A stretch of DNA of 64,000 nt. Source: Sulfuricurvum sp. PC08-66 (GTDB lineage Bacteria; Campylobacterota; Campylobacteria; Campylobacterales; Sulfurimonadaceae). Below are positions 8,518 through 16,148 of the stretch, one piece after another. The position numbers were made by a program, and so were the translations under genes. A model generated the notes under the pieces. It saw only the letters and a list, made by a program, of their open reading frames with translations, was not told the origin of the DNA and ran no database searches. The DNA lies in contig JQIT01000005.1 in assembly GCA_000830255.1 (NCBI GenBank), positions 1 through 64,000 on the forward strand, given 5' to 3'. Each line of letters begins with the position of its first letter. Within the stretch, counting starts at the first letter, position 1.

Positions 8518-9639
8518 ATGTCTAAAAGACAATTAGCAATGGTAATGGACCTGAACAAATGTATCGGGTGCCAGACATGTACCGTAGCATGTAAAACGCA
8601 ATGGACTAACCGTAATGGTCGTGAGTATATGTATTGGAATAACGTTGAGACCTATCCAGGTACTGGTTATCCAAAAAACTGGATGGAGCTAGGTGGCGGC
8701 TTTGACGCAGCTGGAGACCTTCAACCAGGTGTAGTTCCAAATCTCGAAGCAGATTACGGGGTGCCTTGGGATTATAACTATGATGCACTTGAAACTACAG
8801 ACTTTACAGCAAAACCTGAAAAAGCGGGATGGTCGCCTAGTGTAGAGCCTACATGGGGACCTAACTGGGATGAAGATCAAGGTGCAGGGCATTTCCCAGA
8901 AGACAACTACTTCTTCTATTTGCCACGTATTTGTAACCACTGTACAAATCCTGGCTGTTTGAGTGCGTGTCCTCGTGATGCAATCTTCAAACGTGAAGAG
9001 GATGGTGTTGTTCTTGTGGATCTTGACCGATGTCAAGGTTACCGCTACTGTATAGCAGGGTGTCCTTACAAAAAAATCTATTTCAATCCAAAAATCTCTA
9101 AATCAGAGAAATGTATTCTCTGTTTCCCACGTATCGAGCAAGGTTTGCCACCCGCTTGTGCGCAACAATGTGTCGGTCGTATTCGATTCGTAGGATTCTT
9201 AGATGATGAGGAGTCACAAGTTTATAAACTTGTACACAAATATAAAGTGGCTTTGGGCTTACGTGCTGACTATGGTACGCAACCAAATGTATACTATATT
9301 CCTCCAACCGAAGCACCACCTAAATTTGATGCAGACGGTAAAATCATTGAAGGTAGCGATCGTATTCCAGTGGCTGAGCTTGAAAAACTCTTTGGTCCAC
9401 AAGTTCACGATGCTATTAAAACGCTCAAATCTGAGATGAAAAAACGCAAAGAGACAGGTGTGAGTGAATTGATGGATCTTTTGATTGCATATCAACACTC
9501 TGAAATGTTCCGTCTTGATACACACTATTATCATGAAGTAGCCAAAGAGCATGGTCGCGTGCCATTGGCTCCTGTGGATACACGCTATGCAAAAGGCAAA
9601 TATACAAAGTCTATCTCACACTTTAAGGCGGCACACTAA
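8518..9639 (+). CDS. Iron-sulfur (beta) subunit of the type II molybdoenzyme
   Basis: This 373-aa protein has four Cys groups. The first is C15-x2-C18-x2-C21-x3-C25 and the second is CNHCTNPGCLSACP. In the third, CQGYRYCIAGCP, Tyr replaces the second Cys, and the fourth includes KCILC and CAQQC. The Tyr substitution corresponds to the Trp in NarH and predicts one [3Fe-4S] and three [4Fe-4S] clusters, as in DdhB and SerB. It relays electrons between the alpha subunit's cluster and the heme subunit. It has no signal of its own and should be carried through Tat with the alpha subunit. It begins 12 bases after the alpha gene and its stop overlaps the gamma start by one base. Confidence 0.92.
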   Translation: MSKRQLAMVMDLNKCIGCQTCTVACKTQWTNRNGREYMYWNNVETYPGTGYPKNWMELGGGFDAAGDLQPGVVPNLEADYGVPWDYNYDALETTDFTAKPEKAGWSPSVEPTWGPNWDEDQGAGHFPEDNYFFYLPRICNHCTNPGCLSACPRDAIFKREEDGVVLVDLDRCQGYRYCIAGCPYKKIYFNPKISKSEKCILCFPRIEQGLPPACAQQCVGRIRFVGFLDDEESQVYKLVHKYKVALGLRADYGTQPNVYYIPPTEAPPKFDADGKIIEGSDRIPVAELEKLFGPQVHDAIKTLKSEMKKRKETGVSELMDLLIAYQHSEMFRLDTHYYHEVAKEHGRVPLAPVDTRYAKGKYTKSISHFKAAH

Positions 9640-10952
9640 TGAAAAATGTATCAGCTAAATTATTGTTGGGAAGCACAATAGCGGCAATTATGATAAGTGG
9701 ATGTGGTGACACTGCTAAAGCGGTGGGCACTACAGATGTGAAAAAAGCACCAATGGCGAGTAGTGCATTTGCTACAAAGCCAGCGAGTGACAAAACTATC
9801 ATCGCCAAAAGTGTAAAAGAGGATATTTCAGCAATTACACCCAATTCACCCTTGTGGAATGATGCACAATTTTCAAATGTCGCGCTCTATCCACAAACCA
9901 CAGTCATGACTAATGACAAAGAGGAGAATCGACTTAATGCAGGACGCAAAGCGGTTGTTGCAAAAGTCGCAGCGCTTCAAGACGGCAAAAATCTTGCTCT
10001 TGCTGTGATTTGGGAAGATAAAGGCGAAAATTCAAACAATGGAAAATGTACAGATACCTACTCTGATGGTATTGCAGTGCAGTTTGCAAGTAATGTAGAT
10101 AATGTCGAAAAACTTCCTTACATTGGTATGGGTAGTGAGGGTCGCGAAGTAGCGATTTATCTCAAAAAAGTACAGTACAACGTATTTGAGCCAAATGGAA
10201 AAGGTGTAGTAGAAACGCAAGTGAACCCACACCAAACGCCTTATTTTCATAAAGAGCTAGCTGATTACAATGATAAGGTAGTAGCGCTTGGTTCTGATAA
10301 CTATGAGCGTAAATTTGTTTCTGCTGGTTTTAGAAGCTTGACAGAGATAAAAGATGGCACATCTGCATCAAAAATGGAGATGTATCGTATCAAAGATTAT
10401 GGTTGGATAGCTACAATCGTGCGCCCATTGAAAGATGCATATGCAACTCTAGGGGCATCAGCACCTATTGCATTGGCACTTTGGGATGGCTCAAAGCTAA
10501 ACCGTAACGGTTCCAAATATCTTTCTGGTTGGAATGCTGTTGTTGTAACAAGTGAAGATGCTAAGCTGGTCGAGGCGTTGACAGTAAATGTCAAGGGTGA
10601 TATAGTCAATGGTGAGGCTAAGGCCGTCGAAAATTGTGCAAGTTGTCACAACTTTGAGGGTGCAAAAAAGCGAGGTTATGATATTTCGAACTATACAGCT
10701 CCAGATTTGAGTAACATTGGTGGATATGCTACGGCAGCGTACATCAAAGAGTCTATTCTTGACCCAAATGCAGTTGTCGTACCTGGTTATAATCAAAATG
10801 CGCACTCTGCAACCCCTTGGTACAGTGTAGTGGATGGCAAACGTATATCGATGATGCCAGCATTTGACTATCTCGACCCCAAAGATGTGACGGACATTGT
10901 GGCGTTTATGCAGACGCTAAAAGCGCCACTCGAAGTGAAAAAGGATAAATAA
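9639..10952 (+). CDS. Lipoprotein gamma subunit: heme-b-like domain fused to cytochrome c
   Basis: The first 21 residues form a lipoprotein signal with lipobox ISGC (Cys 22). Residues about 60-310 resemble the ethylbenzene dehydrogenase gamma/DdhC/SerC domain, which binds heme b through Met and Lys. The C-terminal 110 residues form a mono-heme cytochrome c, with C333-A-S-C336-H337 and a later Met-rich segment (SMMPAF) that could supply the distal ligand. Standard type II gamma subunits are soluble and lack a c heme, so this one would both anchor the enzyme to a membrane and provide the outlet or inlet to the c-cytochrome pool. It overlaps its neighbours on both sides by one base (TAATG). Confidence 0.85.
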   Translation: MKNVSAKLLLGSTIAAIMISGCGDTAKAVGTTDVKKAPMASSAFATKPASDKTIIAKSVKEDISAITPNSPLWNDAQFSNVALYPQTTVMTNDKEENRLNAGRKAVVAKVAALQDGKNLALAVIWEDKGENSNNGKCTDTYSDGIAVQFASNVDNVEKLPYIGMGSEGREVAIYLKKVQYNVFEPNGKGVVETQVNPHQTPYFHKELADYNDKVVALGSDNYERKFVSAGFRSLTEIKDGTSASKMEMYRIKDYGWIATIVRPLKDAYATLGASAPIALALWDGSKLNRNGSKYLSGWNAVVVTSEDAKLVEALTVNVKGDIVNGEAKAVENCASCHNFEGAKKRGYDISNYTAPDLSNIGGYATAAYIKESILDPNAVVVPGYNQNAHSATPWYSVVDGKRISMMPAFDYLDPKDVTDIVAFMQTLKAPLEVKKDK

Positions 10953-11353
10953 TGAAAAAGTTCCTTGGTATTATTGCGGCGCTTGCTTTGACAGTAAGTG
11001 CGTCAGCATCAGAGTTTGAGAAAAAAGGCTTTTTGACTACAAAAGCGTGTGCTGAGAAGGGCATTTTTGCGGATTGTAGTTTGGATGCATTTGTGTGTGG
11101 AACAGAAGGGTGCTTTCGCAAAGCTGAGCCAGGTGTCATCACAAAAGAGGAGTTAGTTCTTTTTGTACACAGTGAAGGCAAAATTTACAATCTAGATGCT
11201 TCAAAATTCTCTCGTGCACATTTGGATGAGGGTGTATCACGTAACGAAGTTACAATTATTGGAGAGTTCGATAAATCGACCAATACAATTGTTGTGACAG
11301 AGTTTTCACCTCCACCACCTCCTGCCAAATCATTCTTCAAGGGTTGTCTGTAA
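10952..11353 (+). CDS. Small exported protein of the molybdoenzyme operon (133 aa)
   Basis: A signal peptide ending SASA is followed by about 113 residues with six cysteines: one in KACAEK, one in DCSL, a C-G-T-E-G-C pair in FVCGTEGCF, and one near the C-terminus (GCL). The tail has a run of prolines before FFKGC. I do not recognise the family. The start overlaps the gamma subunit's stop by one base, which makes a role in the same periplasmic complex or its assembly likely. It could be an OB-fold-like stress or metal-binding protein, but that is only an impression. A small hairpin begins over its last codons, before the chaperone gene. Confidence 0.75.
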   Translation: MKKFLGIIAALALTVSASASEFEKKGFLTTKACAEKGIFADCSLDAFVCGTEGCFRKAEPGVITKEELVLFVHSEGKIYNLDASKFSRAHLDEGVSRNEVTIIGEFDKSTNTIVVTEFSPPPPPAKSFFKGCL

Positions 11354-11358
11354 CCCTT
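11339..11358 (+). terminator. Weak hairpin separating structural genes from maturation genes
   Basis: AAGGGTT (11339-11345) pairs perfectly with AACCCTT (11352-11358) around a six-base loop. There is no T-run directly after it, so it is more likely an mRNA-stabilising or partial attenuation element than a full terminator. A second smaller stem (CTCTC...GAGAG, 11365-11379) follows. Confidence 0.35.
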
Positions 11359-11472
11359 TCGCTGCTCTCTTTTTGAGAGTGGCCACTTTCTTGTTCTGCG
11401 TGACTAAACGACACCTCTTATAGCCATCTAAGTCCTTTTTAGGCACACTTTGCCACCACAAATGGAGTAGGA

Positions 11473-12036
11473 ATGGAAGAGAATCAGCGAACCGTTTTAT
11501 ATGCTTTTTTGTCACGTATTTTTGCTGACATTATCGATGAACCTTTTTACAATGCACTCAAAGCCAACAAAGAGTTATTGGCGACTATTGGCGTAGAGAG
11601 TTACAATTGGGTTGACAGCGTCAGCCAAGAAGAGGCGCTTGAGGCGCTCAACGTTGATTATACGTCGATGTTTGTTATGCATGCACAACCTATAGAGTCC
11701 TTTGTTTTGGATGCGAAGCAAGAGACATTGGTAGGATTGCAAAACCCTGTCATGCAGTTTTATTTTGAGAATGGTTACGATGTAGATATGAACCAAACCT
11801 CTATAATGGCACCTGACCACATTAGTATCGAATTTGGTTTTATGCAAGCACTGGCACAACGTCAAGAGGATAGCATTGCACTGCATTTTTTGACACAACA
11901 CCTTGGAGCATGGGCAATCCCCTATTGTATGGGTATGCGCAGCATGGCGCAAACGCCACTTTATCAAGAGGTTTGTGATTTTGTTGTAGAGTTTTTGGTC
12001 TCTGAAATAGATTATTTGACGCGAAAAGTAGCCTAA
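11473..12036 (+). CDS. TorD-like molybdoenzyme chaperone
   Basis: This all-helical cytoplasmic protein (187 aa) carries the TorD/DmsD/NarJ-like signature APDHISIEFGFM around residues 113-125 and a conserved DYTSMF segment. Proteins of this family bind the Tat signal and apo-catalytic subunit until the molybdenum cofactor is inserted. The Tat-exported catalytic subunit encoded 3 kb upstream is the obvious client. A GGAG sits about eight bases before the ATG. The gap of 119 bases after the structural genes suggests a separate expression level. The next gene starts two bases after its stop. Confidence 0.88.
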   Translation: MEENQRTVLYAFLSRIFADIIDEPFYNALKANKELLATIGVESYNWVDSVSQEEALEALNVDYTSMFVMHAQPIESFVLDAKQETLVGLQNPVMQFYFENGYDVDMNQTSIMAPDHISIEFGFMQALAQRQEDSIALHFLTQHLGAWAIPYCMGMRSMAQTPLYQEVCDFVVEFLVSEIDYLTRKVA

Positions 12037-12038
12037 AT

Positions 12039-13097
12039 ATGGCAATAGAGTTTATACAACAATCGGGATTGTTGCGTCACAGCGGAAGCTTGTGTGTACG
12101 CAATGACTATGCACACAATGATTGTACAGAGTGTATCGATATCTGTCCTCATGATGCTTTGGGTATTGTCAAAGAGCGGTTTGCTATCAAAACAGATGCC
12201 TGTACAGCGTGTGGCGCGTGTTTGGGTGGTTGCCCTACGCAGGCGCTTACCTTGGAAAATTTTGACCCTAATAGTTTTGTTTTGCAGTGTAGCAAAAGCG
12301 AACCTGTAACACTCTCTTGCAAATCCAATACGGTTTGCTTGGCGGCATTTGACAAACAGCATTTGGCAACGATGGCGCTACAATCGACGGCACAAATACA
12401 ATGCGAGCTCTCACACTGCCAAACGTGCAGTATCAACACCGATTTTCAAATAAGTAATATCATCAAGATGCGTATCGAAGAGTGTAATGATTTCATGACA
12501 CTTTTGGGTATCGAGAAGCACATTGTCTCCATCGAAACCCAGCCAAAACAGGAGCGTTTTGGGGTATTCAAAAAAGCGATACAAAATATCGCGACACTTT
12601 CACACACGCAAGCGACTGAGATTTATCAAAAAGGCGCGCAAAAGGGCTTACTTAAATCGATGTTGTTACGCAATGCGTTGCGTGACCAGATGCGCACTAT
12701 TAGCTCAACCCTCATCGATGATAAGGCGCACTTTTTTACGCAAATAGGTATTAATTTTGACACGTGTACCAATTGTCAGGAGTGTACGCTCTTTTGTCCT
12801 ACCAAAGCGCTTGTTCCCACCGATGACAAGCAAGGGATACTTTTTGACGGAAGTCAGTGTGTGGGGTGCGGTATTTGTGACCAAGTGTGCAAAGCAAACG
12901 CAGTAAGCATTGAGTCACACTATGACATCGTAGATTTTATTTATGAGCGCAAAAATGTACTCGTGCATTATGAAATGGCACTGTGCCAAGAGTGTAAATG
13001 CGCCTACCCTTATAAAGGCGGTGCGCAAATATGCGACCGCTGTAGCGCTCACGTAGAGGATATTGCGGCGCTTTTTACCTTGGCTAGGGATATGTAA
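12039..13097 (+). CDS. Cytoplasmic polyferredoxin, four [4Fe-4S] motifs
   Basis: The protein (352 aa) has no signal peptide. Its N-terminal part carries two ferredoxin-type motifs (CTECIDICP, CTACGACLGGCP) and a later pair lies at about residues 245-290 (CTNCQECTLFCP, CVGCGICDQVC). A final CQECKC...CDRC pair near the C-terminus may bind zinc or a further cluster. The middle has extra cysteines (CELSHCQTC). The layout resembles NapF-like and related maturation or electron-transfer ferredoxins. It follows the TorD-like gene by two bases, so a part in cofactor or Fe-S insertion before Tat export is plausible. It faces the next gene tail to tail, only six bases away. Confidence 0.85.
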   Translation: MAIEFIQQSGLLRHSGSLCVRNDYAHNDCTECIDICPHDALGIVKERFAIKTDACTACGACLGGCPTQALTLENFDPNSFVLQCSKSEPVTLSCKSNTVCLAAFDKQHLATMALQSTAQIQCELSHCQTCSINTDFQISNIIKMRIEECNDFMTLLGIEKHIVSIETQPKQERFGVFKKAIQNIATLSHTQATEIYQKGAQKGLLKSMLLRNALRDQMRTISSTLIDDKAHFFTQIGINFDTCTNCQECTLFCPTKALVPTDDKQGILFDGSQCVGCGICDQVCKANAVSIESHYDIVDFIYERKNVLVHYEMALCQECKCAYPYKGGAQICDRCSAHVEDIAALFTLARDM

Positions 13098-13103
13098 AAA
13101 GGC

Positions 13104-14087
13104 TTACTTCTTTTTGTCCATAGCATCTTTGGCGCTAGAAATAGCTCCATTGAGGGCATTTTTGGCGACATCCCAAACATTGACGCCCATACGTTTGGCT
13201 TCGATAGCGGTCTTGGATTGCATGACGCTTTGACCACGCGAAATAGCCTCTTTGCGTACCGCAGCAAGTTGTTTGGAGATGACGGTAAAGGCATCTTTGC
13301 TCGCCATAATAAGCTCTGACAAATCAGGACGCATACGCTCGACGATATAGAGTAGCTCTTTTTCGATAGAGGCTGGGCAGAGTTTGGCTTGGTCTTGTAC
13401 GAGTTGAATAAAAAGCCTGTCGGTGTGTTGCAAATCTTTGAGCGTCTGCTCCATGTTTTTGATTTGCATAGGGCGAAGCTCATCGGGAATATAATCAAAA
13501 CGCTCCTTGAAAGCACGTATCGATTGGGTGAGTCCTTTTTTGGTTCCGTAGAGGGTGCCTCGCAAAATTTCGCTACTGAAATTGGGAGCCGCTTCTGCAA
13601 TATCTGCCGCACTTGCGATAATGGTATCGACCACTCTTTGTGCTCTATCGAGCGTCAAATAGCCATCTTTGAGTGTTTTTCGAGTCAAATCGCGAGAGAT
13701 TTCGGTAAAGGTTGCTTCGATGTTTTCGCCGTTTTCAAGCGCAGCGACAAAAGCGCTCTCGGTGATTTCGTGGAGCAAATCCAAAATGTCAATGGCTTGG
13801 ATTTTGAGCTGTGTGAGACGTTTTTGGTAGGCAGGCTCTAAGGTGCCAAATTTTTCTATGAGCGCCGATTCGATAGCCTCAAAAGTGGTTTGACGAATCT
13901 CTTGGAGTTCGCTAGTTTTGGTGCGAATTTCCAACTCTAATTTCTCTTTTTGGGTGAGGAGTTGTTGAAGTTCTTGACGTTTTTGGTCTGTCTCGTAATC
14001 GAGCGTCGCAAAGGATAACTCCTCTAGCGTCTCATGTGAGAGCGACGTAAGACCTGAAAGTTTTTGCGTTAAAAAGCTTTTTGCCAC
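13104..14087 (-). CDS. Conserved hypothetical, coiled-coil protein (327 aa)
   Basis: I see a soluble, mostly helical protein. A coiled coil occupies about residues 30-70 (Gln/Glu/Lys-rich), a central helical domain is repeatedly charged, and the end is Lys-rich (AKDAMDKKK). It resembles the DUF6781 family, but I hold this with low certainty. No enzyme motif is visible. Upstream on the same strand lie DUF493, moaC and leuC, 14 bases and more away, so it may be the last gene of that run. The function is unknown. Confidence 0.65.
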   Translation of the reverse strand: MAKSFLTQKLSGLTSLSHETLEELSFATLDYETDQKRQELQQLLTQKEKLELEIRTKTSELQEIRQTTFEAIESALIEKFGTLEPAYQKRLTQLKIQAIDILDLLHEITESAFVAALENGENIEATFTEISRDLTRKTLKDGYLTLDRAQRVVDTIIASAADIAEAAPNFSSEILRGTLYGTKKGLTQSIRAFKERFDYIPDELRPMQIKNMEQTLKDLQHTDRLFIQLVQDQAKLCPASIEKELLYIVERMRPDLSELIMASKDAFTVISKQLAAVRKEAISRGQSVMQSKTAIEAKRMGVNVWDVAKNALNGAISSAKDAMDKKK

Positions 14088-14101
14088 GATTTTTCCTTTG
14101 T

Positions 14102-14368
14102 TTATAGAACCATTTTTATAGCACTGTGTTGCTTAAAAAGCTCAAACAACGCTACTCTATCTTCGTCATGATGCACCAGAATTTCCACCTCAAAACTGTG
14201 ATAGGTGCCGTTTTTGCTGATGTTGGAAAAGGTACATTTGTAGCTTCTATCACGCACCACTTCAGTGACGATAGAGTGTATCGCATCGGGCATATGCGTG
14301 ATGACGCGGTAGCTCCAATTGCAGGGATAGGTGAGGGTTAGTTGCTCTTCACGACCGTTGATAATCAC
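14102..14368 (-). CDS. DUF493 (YbeD/HP0495-type) family protein
   Basis: This 88-aa protein has the ferredoxin-like alpha/beta fold pattern of the DUF493 family (core: [12 protein letters not shown], then [24 protein letters not shown]). I chose the GTG at 14368 because GGAGG lies about eight bases before it and the product has the usual family length. Upstream in-frame ATGs would add residues that only read through the moaC coding region. The start lies inside the moaC tail (20-base overlap). The cellular role of the family is not settled; regulatory binding of small molecules has been suggested for relatives. Confidence 0.8.
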   Translation of the reverse strand: MIINGREEQLTLTYPCNWSYRVITHMPDAIHSIVTEVVRDRSYKCTFSNISKNGTYHSFEVEILVHHDEDRVALFELFKQHSAIKMVL

Positions 14369-14822
14369 CGCTTTTGCCTCCGCTTTTGGATTCGAGTCGA
14401 ATCTCTGAAATGACCATCGATTTATCGATAGCTTTGAGCATATCATAGATGGTCAAAAGCCCTATCGATGTACCAGTGAGCGCCTCCATCTCGACGCCTG
14501 TTTGACCTGTGAGTTTGGCAGTGACGATGAGCTTGAAGCCAGGCAGTTGTGGCAACTCCTCGACATCACAATAGACATTGGTGAGAGTCAGTGGATGGCA
14601 CATAGGAATGAGATGGGGGGTTTGCTTGGCTCCCATGATAGCGGCAATAACAGCGGTTTGCAGGACGGGACCTTTTTTGGCGGTTTGATGAATGACCGCA
14701 TCAAAAGCGGCTTGGCTCATGGAGATAATGCCACTGGCAGTTGCGATGCGTGTAGTGGCGCTTTTGTCACCTACATCGACCATCGTAGGTCGATTGTGGG
14801 CATCGAGGTGTGTCAGTTGCAT
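14349..14822 (-). CDS. moaC: Cyclic pyranopterin monophosphate synthase
   Basis: MoaC converts 3',8-cyclo-7,8-dihydro-GTP, made by MoaA, into cyclic pyranopterin monophosphate, the second step of molybdenum cofactor synthesis in the cytoplasm. The 157-aa protein shows the family hallmarks: [12 protein letters not shown] near the N-terminus, PMCHPL in the middle and [10 protein letters not shown] near residue 115. It begins right after the leuC stop and its end overlaps the DUF493 gene. Together with moaD, moaE and moeA at 44-46 kb it supports an active cofactor pathway that can feed the molybdoenzyme at 5-10 kb. Confidence 0.95.
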   Translation of the reverse strand: MQLTHLDAHNRPTMVDVGDKSATTRIATASGIISMSQAAFDAVIHQTAKKGPVLQTAVIAAIMGAKQTPHLIPMCHPLTLTNVYCDVEELPQLPGFKLIVTAKLTGQTGVEMEALTGTSIGLLTIYDMLKAIDKSMVISEIRLESKSGGKSGDYQRS

Positions 14823-16091
14823 CTATCGAACGCTGTCAGGATGGACGATGTAGCCAGCTACTGCTGCGGCTGCGGCCAGAGCAGAGTTGGAGAGGTAGAC
14901 TTTGCTTGTGCGGCTTCCCATGCGCCCTACGAAGTTGCGATTGGTGGTAGAAATGGCTACTTCACCATCGCCCAAAATTCCCATGTATCCGCCCAAACAT
15001 GCACCACACGTGGGATTGGAGACGACGCCACCTGCATCGATGATGGTATCGATGTAGCCCAAGCGTTGCGCCTCTTGCGCGATGCGTTGCGTGCCTGGGG
15101 TGACGATGAGGCGTACATCTTCGTGGACTCTTTTGCCGCGCAAAATATCAGCGGCAGTTTTGAGGTCGCTCAATCGACCGTTGGTACAGCTTCCGATGAA
15201 AGCTTGGTCGATTTTGATACGGTCGGCAATAGCTTGCGAGAGGCTATGACCATTGGAAGGCAAGAATGGATAGGCGAGGACAGGCTCAAGCTTGGCGACA
15301 TCGATGTGAAGTGTTTGGACGTACGAAGCGTCTGCATCAGAGGTGTGAATGCGTACAGGACGCGCCAAAGGTTTGTCAGACAAAAAGGCTTCGGTGATGC
15401 TGTCATACGCGACGATACCCGATTTGGCTCCCGCTTCGATAGCCATGTTACATAAGCTAAAGCGGTCATCCATCGTCAAATAGGGGATGGTGGAGCCTGT
15501 AAATTCAAGTGTCTGATAGAGTGCGCCATCGACACCAATCATGCGAATTACTTCCAAAATCAAATCTTTGCCCGTGACATAGGGCTGAGGTTTGCCCTCG
15601 AAGATAACTTTGATCGATTGAGGTACCTTGAACCAGTTGCCACCTGTAATCATGGCAAATGCCAAATCGGTCGAGCCCATGCCTGTCGAAAAGGCGCCTA
15701 GCGCTCCGTGTGTACAGGTATGTGAGTCTGCTCCGATGATGACATCGCCTGTGACGACGAGACCTTTTTCAGGCAAAAGCGCATGTTCGATACCCATATC
15801 TTTTTCGTCGAAAAAGTTTTTGAGTTTATGTTTTTTGGCAAAATCGCGACTGATACGCGCTTGGTTGGCAGATGCGATATCTTTGGCGGGGATGAAATGG
15901 TCTAGTACGATAGAAAAGCCATCGGGATTGGCTAATGTTTCGGCCTTGCTGTCTTCAAAAGCTTTGATGGAAATGGGTGTGGTAATGTCATTGCCAATGA
16001 CCATATCGATGGGCACACGTACAATTTCGCCTGCATAGACATCGCGTCCTGCGTGCTGTGAAAATATTTTTTCGGTGATGGTTTGACCCAT
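14823..16091 (-). CDS. leuC: 3-isopropylmalate dehydratase large subunit (aconitase family)
   Basis: The protein (422 aa) belongs to the aconitase superfamily. The three cysteines that hold the [4Fe-4S] cluster are seen in GSCTNGR and in PTCGACLGG, and HTCTHGALGAF is the usual substrate-loop region. The length fits stand-alone large subunits of isopropylmalate isomerase, which convert 2- to 3-isopropylmalate in leucine synthesis. Related homoaconitase or methylthioalkylmalate activities cannot be excluded. The small subunit leuD is not next to it. An AAGGAG site precedes the ATG, and it is partly buried in a long near-perfect hairpin. moaC follows without a gap. Confidence 0.88.
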   Translation of the reverse strand: MGQTITEKIFSQHAGRDVYAGEIVRVPIDMVIGNDITTPISIKAFEDSKAETLANPDGFSIVLDHFIPAKDIASANQARISRDFAKKHKLKNFFDEKDMGIEHALLPEKGLVVTGDVIIGADSHTCTHGALGAFSTGMGSTDLAFAMITGGNWFKVPQSIKVIFEGKPQPYVTGKDLILEVIRMIGVDGALYQTLEFTGSTIPYLTMDDRFSLCNMAIEAGAKSGIVAYDSITEAFLSDKPLARPVRIHTSDADASYVQTLHIDVAKLEPVLAYPFLPSNGHSLSQAIADRIKIDQAFIGSCTNGRLSDLKTAADILRGKRVHEDVRLIVTPGTQRIAQEAQRLGYIDTIIDAGGVVSNPTCGACLGGYMGILGDGEVAISTTNRNFVGRMGSRTSKVYLSNSALAAAAAVAGYIVHPDSVR

Positions 16092-16098
16092 GCAAACT

Positions 16099-16132
16099 CC
16101 TTGGGCAAAAATTGTGCAATTTTAGCCAAAGG
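16099..16132 (-). promoter_or_regulatory. Long hairpin covering the leuC ribosome binding site
   Basis: Bases 16099-16114 and 16117-16132 form an inverted repeat with 14 pairs and two mismatches around a two-base centre. On the minus strand its 3' arm contains the AAGG of the leuC Shine-Dalgarno sequence. It can act as the end signal of the chemoreceptor gene and, if formed in the leuC message, hide the ribosome site. Confidence 0.55.
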
Positions 16133-16148
16133 ATGATTAAGGCAAACC

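Noticed and set aside
5588-9639. Assigning the molybdoenzyme as perchlorate, chlorate or selenate reductase
   Set aside because: The motifs are shared by the whole type II group. No chlorite dismutase or substrate-specific marker is nearby.
13097-13117. AAAAAG...CTTTTT as a terminator between the polyferredoxin gene and the convergent coiled-coil gene
   Set aside because: The stem is A/T only apart from one pair and overlaps coding sequence; it is too weak to call.
13389-13841. 150-codon plus-strand frame within the coiled-coil gene
   Set aside because: It is a shadow of the minus-strand gene, with no start signal.
14502-15455. 317-codon open frame opposite leuC and moaC
   Set aside because: It is antisense to two clear genes, lacks a ribosome site, and its Asp/Gly/Ser-rich reading comes from the complementary codon pattern.
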